The translations under genes and the position numbers were made by a program. A stretch of DNA of 64,000 bases, from NCBI GenBank assembly GCA_016946835.1, contig JACVTC010000026.1, forward strand, positions 1,239,001-1,303,000, given 5' to 3'. Below, in pieces: positions 50,538-64,000 of this stretch (position 1 is the stretch's first letter; each line of letters starts with the position of its first letter). The notes under the pieces are model-generated. The model saw only the letters and a list, made by a program, of their open reading frames with translations. It was not told the origin of the DNA and did no database searches. This stretch comes from Neocallimastix lanati (nom. inval.). Lineage: Eukaryota; Neocallimastigomycota; Neocallimastigomycetes; Neocallimastigales; Neocallimastigaceae.

Positions 50538-51232
50538 AATAGTTTTGATAATTAATAATGATTGATTCTAATATTGTTCATAATATTATAAAAATAATAA
50601 TAATAATGATAAAATACATAGGAATTTATATCTTATTCAAATAAATTAATACAATGTCAAATACCCGAAAGAAAGGAAGATTTCTCACAGGTAATACAAT
50701 TAATAAATAAAAGTCAATAAAAATATTAATTTTAAATTTTTTAATATTATTCAAAAATATTTTATAATATTGAACTATATATGTATATCAACAGCAAATG
50801 GCAAAATTAATGGAAAATGTAGAAGATAATCTTTCCAACAAAAATAGAGATACTTTTACTCAAGTAAGTTAAAAAAATAAATAAATAAATAAAATAAAAT
50901 AAAATAAAATAAAATAAATAGTAGAAATATTAATATAAAGTACAGATTGAATAAAATAAAATAAAATAAAATAAAATAAAATAATATTAAAATTAAAATT
51001 AAAATTAAAATTAAATAATTTGAGTGAATTTTATGAATATCCATTAATTTTAAATTAATAATATATATATATATATATATATAAATCATCTCTAATCATA
51101 AAACATTAGAATCTTGTTGTATTCAGAAGAGAAATGAATAATAATATGGTTGCCTTAGTTAATATTAATGATAATAATAATTCTTATATAAATGTTACCA
51201 ATGACGACAGCTCTATGATGACAGTTCTATGA
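43536..51232 (+). CDS. XPO7: Exportin-7 (RanBP16-type importin-beta-family export receptor)
   Basis: 33 exons, all GT-AG, with phases that close to 1088 codons (1087 residues, the same length as human XPO7). Starts and ends: 43536-43836, 44014-44084, 44167-44226, 44340-44448, 44550-44645, 44846-44955, 45055-45150, 45245-45392, 45512-45528, 45711-45821, 45975-46085, 46192-46371, 46501-46570, 46678-46726, 46840-46852, 46931-46961, 47100-47155, 47234-47312, 47427-47452, 47579-47652, 47768-47848, 48045-48159, 48350-48493, 48728-48759, 48878-49075, 49212-49316, 49541-49597, 49716-49794, 49917-49937, 50097-50459, 50622-50690, 50795-50863, 51110-51232. Hallmarks include ITKLGWFDSDEFREIV, TFDFIGTNVDEST, WRPTLSDPLTLRTIF, NYHEFCRIL, YGDKAL, NWSYSRPLLGLI and NRDTFTQNLVVFRREMNNNM. 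The protein is a HEAT-repeat carrier moving cargo through nuclear pores with RanGTP. The C-terminal extension after the conserved end is Asn/Ser-rich. Confidence 0.96.
47943..48025. repeat. TTTA array inside an exportin-7 intron
   Basis: About twenty TTTA units lie in the intron between exons ending at 47848 and starting at 48045. Confidence 0.9.
50885..50992 (+). repeat. Solitary copy of the AGTACAGATTG minisatellite inside an exportin-7 intron
   Basis: AAAAT pentamers, then AATAGTAGAAATATTAATATA, then AAGTACAGATTGAATAAAAT and more AAAAT pentamers. It sits in the last intron (50864-51109). It shares the core with the arrays at 3875-4640 and 19793-20222. Confidence 0.8.
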
Positions 51233-51868
<636 letters not shown>

Positions 51869-51870
<2 letters not shown>

Positions 51871-53225
51871 AGTGCTTGACCAGTACAGCATTTGGTGGTA
51901 ATTCTCTTAATTGAACATTATCAATTAGAGATGGGAAATTTATACCATCACCTAATTATTATAATATATATATTATAATATATATATAATTAATTAATGA
52001 ATTAAATAAATGAATTAAATTAATAATCAATTAATTTGGGAAATATTTTCTTTTTGAAAAGAAAAATATATATATATACATATTAACTCCCAAATAAATT
52101 GAATAATATTATTAATTAATAAAAATAAAAAAAATAAAAAGAATAAAAAAAAAAAAAAAAAAATGAAATATACCATATGGTGGAACTTTTACTGGAAGAA
52201 GCATTAACCACCATGGACTATAAAAATAATATTAATAAAAATTTATATATTGCATTAATTTCATAAATTAAATATATATATATATTATTTTAAAGTTTTA
52301 ATAAAGTTGAATTATCATTATTATATGATTAAGATTATGATTATTACTTACGTTCTTAAACCAATATTAAAGAACATTTTATAATTTGTTTTATATCCCA
52401 AATCATATTCATTAATATAAACATTTCCATCTCTTTTTGCTTCTCTTGAATAATAACTATTTTCACTATATTCAATAGTAGTTTGATCTTATTATATAAA
52501 TAATAAATATATTGTTAAACTATTTACAATATATATCAATATATATTAATCATATTAATCATATTATTTTTGTGATATTAATGTATATTATTTACTTGTC
52601 AATAATAAATATAAATGGAAAAAGTATAATCCACCAACACAAAATATTAGCGAAAAGTTCAAAAGCATAATAAAGAATAAAAACAGTTCTTGAATGGTAT
52701 AAAATGGTATTCTACCATTCTATAATTGATTTATAATTATATATTAGTAACTAAATTTATTAATATATGAATTACATATATTAAAATTATTCTTATTTTA
52801 AACGAAAAAAGGTTTTATTATATAAAAAATATTTTACCTGAAATTTTTCATATGCTTCATATACCGGTAAAATTGATAAAATTGCAAAATATATATTACC
52901 AATTAATAAATATTGTAAAAATAAAACGAAATATCTATGGTTGTTATATCCAACACAATTATTAACCCACTAATAAAGATTGTATTTCATATTTTTATTA
53001 TATAAATTTTTAAAATATTTAATAAAAATATATTAATTAATAATAATAATAATAATATCAAAATTTTATTTATATTATTAAATCTATTTATACTTACAGG
53101 GCACTAATAATTAAGAAAAAAATAATTTATATATATTATATATATATATTTTTATTCAATATTATTTTATAATCATCAAAAAAAAAAAAAAATAAAAAAT
53201 AAAAAATAAAAAATAATAATAATAA

Positions 53226-53276
<51 letters not shown>

Positions 53277-53359
53277 TTATTATATTTACATGATGATCCA
53301 TTCTTAATTGACATCTATTTTAATTATATAAAACATATATATATATTATTTATTGTTTA

Positions 53360-53406
<47 letters not shown>

Positions 53407-54308
53407 CATTACTTTTTACAAATTCTGCAATGATGTGTTCTAGGAGGCTTTGCTACTTGACCTAATTTAAGTTAAAATAAAAATTGTTAATTAAATTTAT
53501 ATATATATATATATATTTAGTATATTTGTATAAAATTGAATAATATCAACTACTGAATAATCATTATGTTTATACATACAATGTTTGCAAATTAACATAC
53601 TACCAAAATCTGGAAAATCTTCTTCCATACAAGCATCTATATCAAACTTTTTACATTCCAAAATTAAAAAATATATATTTAAATTACCATGAAATATAAT
53701 ATTTAATTTAATACATTCTATTAAATATGAATTCTTTTGAATATATATTGTATTATTAATATCTTTTTATTACAAATAATTACATTTTCATCTAAACCAT
53801 CTTCAAAATTTAATAATTGTTGTTTTTCGTCTTTCTCTATATCAATAACAATATTATCTTGTTCATTTGGTATATTTGAACTTGAAGAGCCTTGAACTTC
53901 AATAATTTCATTATCGCTATTATTATTTGCTTCATTTTGTTGATTCTTTTCTTGTTGCTTTCTTAAATAATTATCCATTTTCTTCCAACGTAAATATTGT
54001 TGCTTATCTACTTTTCCTGGATCCGTACTTAAACATTCATAGTAATTGAATAATATAAGTATAACAAGATAAATACTACATATTGATTGTACTGTAGCAA
54101 ATGCAGTTCTCGAAAATTTAGGTTCTTTACCAAATAGATAATCTAATTCTGCTGGTAATAATGCCGAAAAGTAAGCATATAATGCAATTGAAAATAATAT
54201 AACTACGAGACACATTAAAATTAATCCCATAAGTCTCATTATTATTTGGATAAATGATTCGATAAATGATTTAAAATTTTCCTTTGTTGATGCCCATAAC
54301 AATGCCAT
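51869..54308 (-). CDS. DHHC-type protein S-palmitoyltransferase
   Basis: Ten minus-strand exons: 54308-53784, 53646-53580, 53461-53413, 53314-53290, 53103-53098, 52969-52838, 52719-52596, 52487-52352, 52217-52174 and 51951-51869. All are GT-AG and in phase, giving 396 residues. There are two N-terminal membrane segments (about 27-48 and 67-90), and a long cytosolic Asn/Glu-rich linker (100-175). The Cys-rich domain follows: CKHCQVAKPPRTHHCRICKK, then DHHCPWVNNCVGYNNHRYF with DHHC at 220-223. Two more membrane segments, the TTIEYSEN (TTxE) motif and a C-terminal GDGINFPSL segment follow. The enzyme transfers palmitate to cysteines of membrane proteins through an acyl-Cys223 intermediate, at Golgi, vacuole or plasma membrane. 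The layout resembles fungal Pfa3/animal ZDHHC2-type enzymes, but the exact subfamily is not decided. Exon 5 is only 6 nt and encodes Cys223-Pro224. Confidence 0.95.
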
Positions 54309-55323
54309 TTTTATTATTTAATAATATCAAAAAATATGGAATAATTATTTAAAATATTTTTTTATTGATTTATTTGATATTAAATAAAATGTTTTTTAAA
54401 AGCAAAGAAAAAAAAATGATAATATAAATCTAATTTTTAATATGTAAATCAATTTTTTATAAAATAAATAAACATATTTATTTAAATTATTAATTTTTAT
54501 TTCTCTTAAAATTTAAAAATTAAATTTGAATTTATACTATAATATTTCAATATTGATATAATATCGTTATAACTTAAAAGTTATATTTATTTTTTAATAT
54601 TTAATTTATTTAGAAATAAAAAATCTTTATTATTTTAAAATAAATTATTATATTCAACTTCAATTTGCCTTTTATCAACGACTTTTCAAAATTTTCTGAA
54701 GAATTTTTAAATTATTATCATAAATATATATTATTATTTTTCCAATAAATTCTTATTTATTATATTTATAATTTACTTTTATAAATATAATTAAAAATTG
54801 TTCGTCAAAAAAAAAAAAAAAACTTTTTTCTTTTACTTTAAAATATTTAATTTTATATTTTTTTTTTTTTTTTATTTTATTTTTATCTTTATTTTTAGTT
54901 TTATGTTTAGTTGTTTTTTTTTTATTAAATATATATTTTTATTTTACATTTAATATTATTATTATTATTATTTATCGCTTTTTATCTATTTACGTATTTA
55001 TTAATTTTAAAATTTTCATTTAAGAAAAATAATAACATCTTATAAATATAAAGAATTATTGTGGATTCAAATTCTCCTTTTTTTTTTTTTTAATAATTTA
55101 AAATATATTAAATAACTTTATTATTTAATAAATAAATTAAAATTTATCTTGAGGTGCTTAATAAAACTCTTTTTTCTTCTCTTAAAAACTCTGGTTATGT
55201 TTAAAAATTATATATATGTCATATATGTCATCCAAAATTTTTTGAAGAAAAAATTTTAAATTAAAAATAAATTTATATATATATAATTAAGAAAAGAAAA
55301 ATAATAAATATACATAAATATAA
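54309..55323. other. 5' flank of the palmitoyltransferase gene, no gene seen
   Basis: AT-rich low-complexity sequence with T runs. Only the upstream region of the minus-strand gene and the left edge of the retrotransposon are expected here. Confidence 0.55.
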
Positions 55324-55532
55324 TGTTAAGGAGTCACACAGAATGTGGTGTATACATGTATACACATACAAAATTTATATTTTATATATTTATTTATTTA
55401 TTAATTATTATTTTTATTTCTTATGATAAAAAGACTCAGTTATTTAATATTATACATTATTTCAATATTTAATCTATTACATACATTATATCATTAGAAA
55501 CTTTATAATATCTTAATGTACATTACTTAACA
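55324..55532 (-). repeat. 3' LTR (complete)
   Basis: 209 bp beginning TGTTAAG and ending CTTAACA, so it has a perfect 7-bp inverted terminus with canonical TG..CA ends. It shares long stretches with 60624-60809, for example the AGGAGTCACACA start and TATGATAAAAAGACTCAGTT. Confidence 0.92.
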
Positions 55533-55545
55533 TTCCCCCTACAAT
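55533..55545 (-). other. Polypurine tract of the copia element
   Basis: On the minus strand GTAGGGGGAA lies directly before the 3' LTR's TGTTAAG. This is the expected plus-strand DNA primer for an LTR retrotransposon. Confidence 0.85.
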
Positions 55546-55694
55546 AAGTATTATAAAATTTATATATATATATATATACATACATACAAATAATGAAATA
55601 ATAATAATAATATATTTAAAACTATATATACAATTATACAATTAATGAAAAATAATATATTTTTTAACTATATATACAAACAATGAAAAAACAT

Positions 55695-58630
<2,936 letters not shown>

Positions 58631-60510
58631 TTTCTGGAAAAATCATCAAGAAAAGTGACATAGTAGTTGAAATCGTTAAAAGAATTTCTAATTTTCCTAC
58701 AACATCGGTGTGAACTAATTCCATTGGTTTTTCAGATTTATTAAAATTGTTATAAAAAGGTTTTTTCTTTAATTTGCTGATTTTGCATTGATAACAATTT
58801 TTAGAGTTATGAAGTTTCAAATGTTCGATAACAAAATTTTGAATATTTTTGTTATCGTAATGACCTAACTTCGCGTGCCATAAAACAGTATCTATATGCA
58901 AAGCGTGATTTTTTGAAGTAACATTATTAATTGGTGTGGTATCAAAAGAAAATATATTTTTGTCATCTACATAAATATTTGCTATTAATTTATTATTTTT
59001 TATTATCTGTAATCTGTCCTTATTATTAATATTTTCCATAATTATTGTACATCCATTTTTTAATATAGAATGTGTTGAAATTAATTATTTTTGATATTTG
59101 ATGAGTAATAAGCATTAGATAAAATAAATTTATTATTTTTGAATTTGCCATTATATGTACCTTTACATTTAATTCTATCTAATTTACCATTTGGATATAT
59201 AATATTTTTATTATTGATAACATTTTTATTTTTTAAATTGTTTAATTCATTAGTTAAATTAATACCAGTACCGCTGTCAATAATCCAATGTGTGTATTTA
59301 TTTTCTTTTTCAAAATTTGTATTATTACAATTTTCAAATACTGAGATACTACCAGTAAAATTAATATACGTTTCATCCTTAAAATCATTGTCATCATCAT
59401 ATTCATATGAGTTGTCTGAAATATTGTCATTATAATTATCTTCATTAATATTACTTGAGTGATAATTATTATTATTTCGTTTAAATTAAACTTAATATTA
59501 TTATGATTTTTATAATTATTTTTATTTTTAAAACTATTATTTATGTAATTATTGTTTTCTTTATTTAAAGAATTAAATTTACAAAAATCACTAGAATGAT
59601 CTTTAACTTTACAGATATGGCAGTAATATTCTTTATTAGAATTAATATTATTATAAGATTTTCCTTTGTTCACATTATTGACATTTAAATCAATAGACAT
59701 ATTGTTTGAGTATTTTAATAATATATTTGCCTTTTCGAAAAAGTCGTGTCTTTTATATAATTCATTAACTAAATCATTAAAAATTTTAAAACTATATATA
59801 GGAGGTGAATTAATACCAATTTTATCTAGTTCAATAGATGAATATTAAAGTTTTATTTCTTCATCCATTGATTTTTTATTTAAATTTTCACACTCAGTTT
59901 GGTGTTGTTCAAAAAGATTATTAATTCATTTATATACTGAATATAATCATTATAATTAATTTTTAAATTTTTGATTTTTTATTCTAAAATATTTAATAAT
60001 GCTTGTCCAGATTGATAGTAGCACCTTTTCAATATTTGCATCATTTGGTATGCAGTTCTACATCCACTAAGATAATTATGATTAATTTTATTCAGGCTAT
60101 TAATTATTATTAACTGGACTGCATTATCATATTTTATTTGTTTTCTATTCATAATTTTACTATCTATTTGTTTGTCAATGTATCTAAATCATTAGCAAAT
60201 AAATGTCTTCTTAATGGCTCATACCAATCAAGAAAATTTTCTTTTGATATGTAAAATCTTTATCAAAAACAGATTTTGATGTATTACCATAGTATTCATT
60301 AATTTTATTAATGGTGATGTTTTTAATATTATTAGGATTATCATCAACATCAAATAAATCAGAATCGTTTGTAACATCATCATTTTCAGAATCATCATGT
60401 GTAATTGGGGAGATAGTTCTATTTTCCTTACTATCAGTTGGAGTTGATGAACTAGAGCTCTCTTCAATTGCTTTTTTATTATTTTTTCTCTTAGGCATTA
60501 TGATGAACAT
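58631..60510 (-). pseudogene. copia gag, protease and integrase N-terminus
   Basis: A gag start at 60498-60496 (MPKRKNNKKAIEESSSSSTP) is followed after a frameshift by FLDWYEPLRRHLFANDLDTL near 60190. A gag CCHC zinc knuckle reads CHICKVKDHSSDFC near 59600. The aspartic protease active site appears as WIIDSGTGINL near 59275. The GAG-pre-integrase/HHCC region reads LWHAKLGHYDNKNI, then CYQC (59039-58760). The first integrase Asp is in LVHTDVVGKL near 58720. Frames shift several times between these landmarks, and stops are frequent in the gag part. Domain order confirms a copia element. Confidence 0.88.
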
Positions 60511-60610
60511 AAAATAAAAAAAAATAAGATAAAATAAAAACTAAATATTATTTATTAAAATTTAGTGATATCATAAAATGTTTTATAGAAAAAATAGGTC
60601 TCTCAGCTTT

Positions 60611-60623
60611 GAGACTCTTAATC
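60611..60623 (-). other. Primer-binding site matching the tRNA-Lys(CUU) anticodon arm
   Basis: Directly inside the 5' LTR, the minus strand reads GATTAAGAGTCTC. The plus strand (GAGACTCTTAATC) matches the anticodon arm of eukaryotic tRNA-Lys(CUU), whose loop is CTCTTAA. Drosophila copia uses an internal half-tRNA site of the initiator tRNA in the same way. A similar AGATTAAGAGTCT precedes the gag start at 62476. Confidence 0.7.
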
Positions 60624-60809
60624 TGTCAAGGAGTCACACAAAACGTGGTGTATACACTTACAAAATTTATATTATTATATATTGATTTATTTATTAATTA
60701 ATTATTATTTTTATTTCTTATGATAAAAAGACTCAGTTATTTAATATTATACATTAATTCAATATTTAATCTATTACATACATTATATCATTAAGAAACT
60801 TTATAATAT
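60624..60809 (-). repeat. 5' LTR (outer end truncated)
   Basis: Starts TGTCAAGGAGTCACACA in plus-strand view and matches the complete LTR through ACTTTATAATAT. It then stops, lacking the last CTTAATGTACATTACTTAACA segment. Truncation or recombination at this end removed part of the U3 region. Confidence 0.88.
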
Positions 60810-61707
60810 AAAAATTATTGGATTAATATTAATATAAAAATGTTTTATTGTTAAAGAAATATTGTTAATGTAAATTCTTTATCTTAATAATTTTTATACA
60901 AAATTAAGTTTGAATATTATTCCTTTTCTAGATATTTTGAAATTTTATTATATTCAAAATTTATTTTTCTAAAATAAAAATAAAATACTATTAATTTTTT
61001 TAAATATATACTCTATATATAATTGATTTATAATTATTAAATATTATTTATTTTAAAGAATCAAATAGTAATCTCAATAAACTGGTACAAATATTTCACT
61101 TTTGTATTTCACTTGATCTTTATATTATTCTAATTTTATGGAGCATTTGAAGTATGTCAACCGTCTTCACACCTTTTAAATATAAAATTATATCACTAAA
61201 TAGTAATATATATTTATAATAAATATACTAATTTTTATGATAAAAAATTATTATTAATATATTTATTCAATAATTTATCATTTATATTCTATATCCTTAA
61301 TTTGTATCATTTAATTATTAAATATTTTATCAAAAAAATTAAAACCTTCTCTTTTTCATTAACACTAAAGAAAAATAAATGATTTTCTCTTTAAAATTAT
61401 TTTTTTATAAAAAAAATTGTATTATCATTATATAAATTGAAATATTTCCGAATTATAAATTTATTTATTATTTTATTTACTTTTTTATCTTCTCTTTCTT
61501 AAATCTCTCCTCAAAAAGTCCACTTTTATTTATTATATTATTTATATCTATTATTTATATCTTTTTAATTATTAATTTATTAAACTATTAATATATTATA
61601 ATAAATACAAATTAAATTTTAATATAATTCAACATAAAATAATTATATAATTTAACATAAATATAATTTAATACATTTTAATATATTTTGTTCATTTAAT
61701 TATTTTT
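60810..61707. other. AT-rich sequence, no gene seen
   Basis: No coding or RNA gene signal recognised. A short less AT-biased stretch at 61080-61180 and a T/C-rich stretch at 61490-61530 have no identifiable content. Confidence 0.5.
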
Positions 61708-62002
<295 letters not shown>

Positions 62003-62024
62003 GTTAACTACAATAATAACTATA

Positions 62025-62155
62025 TATCATGTGATAAATAAGTTGATATGCGAGACTTTTATGTGCAATAATTTATAAGCAGTAGGTTTTAAATAATGGT
62101 AGTTTAGTAAATTTTATTAATAAAATTATAATATTAGTACAATTAAAATTGTTAT
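62025..62155 (+). mobile_element. 3' fragment of the SINE-like element
   Basis: Contains GATATGCG, ACTTTTAT, CAATAATTTATA, GCAGT.GGTTTTAAATAATG and a long shared stretch TAGTTTAGTAAATTTTATTA followed by AATAAAATT and GTACAATTAAAAT. It aligns with the body at about 29190-29325 with scattered substitutions. The tRNA-like head is absent and an ATT array occupies its place. Confidence 0.8.
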
Positions 62156-62453
62156 AAATATTGATTTAAAATATTAAAATAAATTATTTGAAATAAATAA
62201 ATTAAAATTCGTAATTTAATTAAAGTATTAGCAATTATTTTTATAAATTTGTAATTAAATTTATTCGCAATTTTTTATGTAAATTAGAAATAGTTTTGAT
62301 CAAATGATAAATAAAATCAAGCCACAACATGTGTATAAATATCATTAATTTTACCCTAATTTTATATCCTTGTAATTACCTTATTATTTTATAAATAACA
62401 AATAAATAAATAAATAATTATTAAATAAATAAATTTGATATACTATATTTATT

Positions 62454-62466
62454 AGATTAAGAGTCT
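62454..62466 (+). other. Primer-binding site of a second copia element
   Basis: AGATTAAGAGTCT lies 10 bp before a gag start codon and matches the half-tRNA-Lys(CUU) site of the element at 55324-60809. The upstream LTR could not be delimited because no second copy is present. Confidence 0.6.
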
Positions 62467-62475
62467 TTTTCTATC

Positions 62476-62932
62476 ATGAACGCCGCCACTACTACTACAC
62501 CTTTTGTCCAAAAACTCAATGGAAAAAATTTTCGTACTTGGTACCTCTTTATTCAAAATTTTCTTAAAGGAAAGAGACTATTCCAATATACTGAAGTCGA
62601 CATCATTGCTGAACGAACCAACGTCTTTAATCAATTAACTAATAATCTCCAAAATCTACAAGCTCAGGCCGAGAATAATCAAAATAACCGGGAACTTCAA
62701 GCCAATATCCAAAATATTCAAGAACAATTGATTCAACAACAGAACGCTATAGAAGAGGCGATTGCCAACGACGCTATGGCTAACTCCATAATCATCGCTA
62801 ATGTAACAGATAAAGTTTCAAAATTTATCGAAAATGGAGAAACTTAAACAACTCTACGAAAGAGACGAAGAAGAAGAACATTCTATTTGGTACAAGAGGC
62901 TCTATGAACTTAAAGCAAGTGTAAAGATATGA
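62476..62932 (+). pseudogene. copia gag N-terminal fragment
   Basis: ATG 62476 opens 123 codons starting MNAATTTTPFVQKLNGKNFR, with the copia gag signature KLNGKNFRTWYLFIQNFLKG and a Gln/Asn-rich coiled-coil stretch. A TAA at 62845-62847 ends the frame. Shifting by one base near 62838, the sequence continues as EKLKQLYERDEEEEHSIWYK and stops at 62930-62932, so one frameshift breaks gag. Codon use is GC-richer than in the first copia element, implying a different, younger family. Nothing further downstream continues the element. Confidence 0.8.
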
Positions 62933-63159
62933 TCAATATCTTTAGTACATTAATTAATTTATTTTGTACATTAAATTATTTAATGTAATTCACGTTTACA
63001 AAATAATGCTAATGCATTATTTTATGTAAAATATATTAATTTATGAAATTAATTGATTTATGAAAATTAATAATAAATTTATATTTCATATAATATATAA
63101 ATTTAAAAATATAAAATTAATTTTTAAATAACCTAAAATTTAGTAATAAAATATATTAA

Positions 63160-63210
63160 TAATTTTAGTTTAGTTTAATTTTAGTTTAGTTTAATTTTAG
63201 TTTAGTTTAA
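63160..63210. repeat. Short tandem repeat TTTTAGTTTAGTTTAA (three units)
   Basis: Three near-identical 16-17 bp units in a row, in sequence otherwise without features. Confidence 0.7.
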
Positions 63211-63289
63211 TAATCATAAAAATTAAATAGTAATATATAATTAATAGTATTAATAATAAAAGAATAATAAATAAATAATAAATAAGAAC

Positions 63290-63321
63290 TTATTCAATTT
63301 GAGTCAAAACAAATTGAATAA
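63290..63321. other. Inverted repeat, 12-bp stem
   Basis: ATTCAATTTG (63292-63301) and CAAATTGAAT (63310-63319) with two further flanking pairs enclose an 8-nt loop (AGTCAAAA). Function unknown. Confidence 0.6.
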
Positions 63322-63490
63322 AAAGCTTATTGAATTAGTTTTAGTTTTTTATAACTTTATTTAATTTTAGATTAGTTTTTGTTTATTTTATATTGAATAT
63401 ATATTTAAATAAATAGAAATAGTATATTATAATATAATTAAGAAAAAATATAAATACATGTAAAATTATTCTATTAAAGAAAATGTAGTT

Positions 63491-63517
63491 GTTATTAACT
63501 ATTTTGCAGTTAATAAC
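63491..63517. other. Inverted repeat, 10-bp stem
   Basis: GTTATTAACT and AGTTAATAAC enclose ATTTTGC. It lies between the two copia fragments. Function unknown; a transcript hairpin or element end is possible. Confidence 0.55.
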
Positions 63518-63592
63518 TAATAAAAAGAATTTTTATAATAAAGTGATTAATAAAAGAATTTTTTTTAAAAAATAAATTTCATTTGAGTATTG

Positions 63593-64000
63593 TTATTGAT
63601 AGTGTTGTTTTTGTTTTTTTTTTTTTTTTTTCGTAATTGCACTTTTGAATATCGTCGTGTTAAATGATTTTTTGTTTTCTGATATTAGATTGTCTCCTGT
63701 ACATGGTGTAGATTGTTTTTTGATATTTGTAATATTATATTTTTCGAGTAACGTGTTTATTGTGTGAGTTTGAGATATTATATAATCGTTATGATCCTTT
63801 TCTATTTTTATTCCTAGTATATATCTTAGAGGTTCATAATTTGAGATTTTGAATCTTTTCTTAAGTTTGCTTATTATATTTCTTATTTCTCGATTGTTTC
63901 CGGTAATCATCATGTCATCGACGTATAATCCAATAAGACCGACAAGTTTATTATTGATTACCTTTTTGAAGATGCATGGTTCTGAACTCAATTGCTTATA
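63593..64000 (-). pseudogene. copia reverse transcriptase fragment, running off the window
   Basis: The minus-strand frame enters the window at 64000 and reads YKQLSSEPCIFKKVINNK, then LVGLIGLYVDDMMITGNN with the catalytic YVDD. It continues through RYILGIKIEKDHNDYIIS and TPCTGDNL, the normal copia RT thumb region. After FKSAI it turns into a Lys/Gln tail and a stop at 63593-63595, where RNase H should begin. The element is therefore 3'-truncated. It differs in sequence from the RT at 56076-56813 and belongs to another copia family. It is oriented opposite to the gag fragment at 62476. Confidence 0.85.

Overview
The window is extremely AT-rich (long A/T homopolymers, ATT and AAAAT/TTTA microsatellites), yet it carries compact eukaryotic protein genes with short GT-AG introns. 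Asn/Lys/Ile-rich proteins, a class C receptor fused to a bacterial-type solute-binding domain, FLYWCH/MULE-like sequence and Ty1/copia relics together fit an anaerobic gut fungus (Neocallimastigomycota). That placement is an inference from sequence style and gene content. True terminators of all three kinds are used (TAA in the receptor, the palmitoyltransferase and the SVP26-like gene, TAG in PP2A, TGA in exportin-7), so the standard code applies.

Layout. 1-683: tandemly duplicated AT-rich DNA. 684-3615 (+): five-exon class C GPCR with a solute-binding ectodomain. 3875-4640: minisatellite whose core recurs at 19793-20222 (opposite strand) and inside an exportin-7 intron (about 50900-50990). 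5077-6500 (+): FLYWCH/MULE-type transposase-derived gene. 10646-14311 (-): single-exon 1221-residue coiled-coil protein. 14312-25072: gene desert with simple repeats and small decayed coding traces. 25073-27118 (+): PP2A catalytic subunit in six exons. 28270-33200: accessory graveyard with a decayed reading frame cluster, a tRNA-derived SINE-like element, a second small repeat family, microsatellites and a copia RNase H tail. 33489-38792 (+): an Rpa12-like zinc-ribbon frame with an in-frame stop, followed by a heavily broken copy of the RNA polymerase I largest subunit. 39953-40880 (-): four-exon SVP26/TEX261-type membrane protein. 43536-51232 (+): exportin-7 in 33 exons, every splice phase consistent, 1087 residues. 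51869-54308 (-): DHHC palmitoyltransferase in ten exons, convergent with exportin-7. 55324-60809 (-): degenerate Ty1/copia retrotransposon with LTRs, a polypurine tract and a half-tRNA primer site. 61700-64000: large ATT array, a second SINE tail, a copia gag start (+) and a copia reverse transcriptase fragment (-) running off the end.

The intact genes are unrelated housekeeping or signalling functions: protein dephosphorylation, nuclear export, ER/Golgi cargo sorting, protein S-acylation and nutrient sensing. They do not form a pathway. The most unusual observations are a 6-nt microexon that encodes the catalytic cysteine of the palmitoyltransferase, several 13-26 nt microexons in exportin-7, the broken Pol I large-subunit copy beside an Rpa12-like frame, and the two copia elements whose primer sites match the anticodon arm of tRNA-Lys(CUU). 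I found no evidence for an entirely new defence or biosynthetic system.
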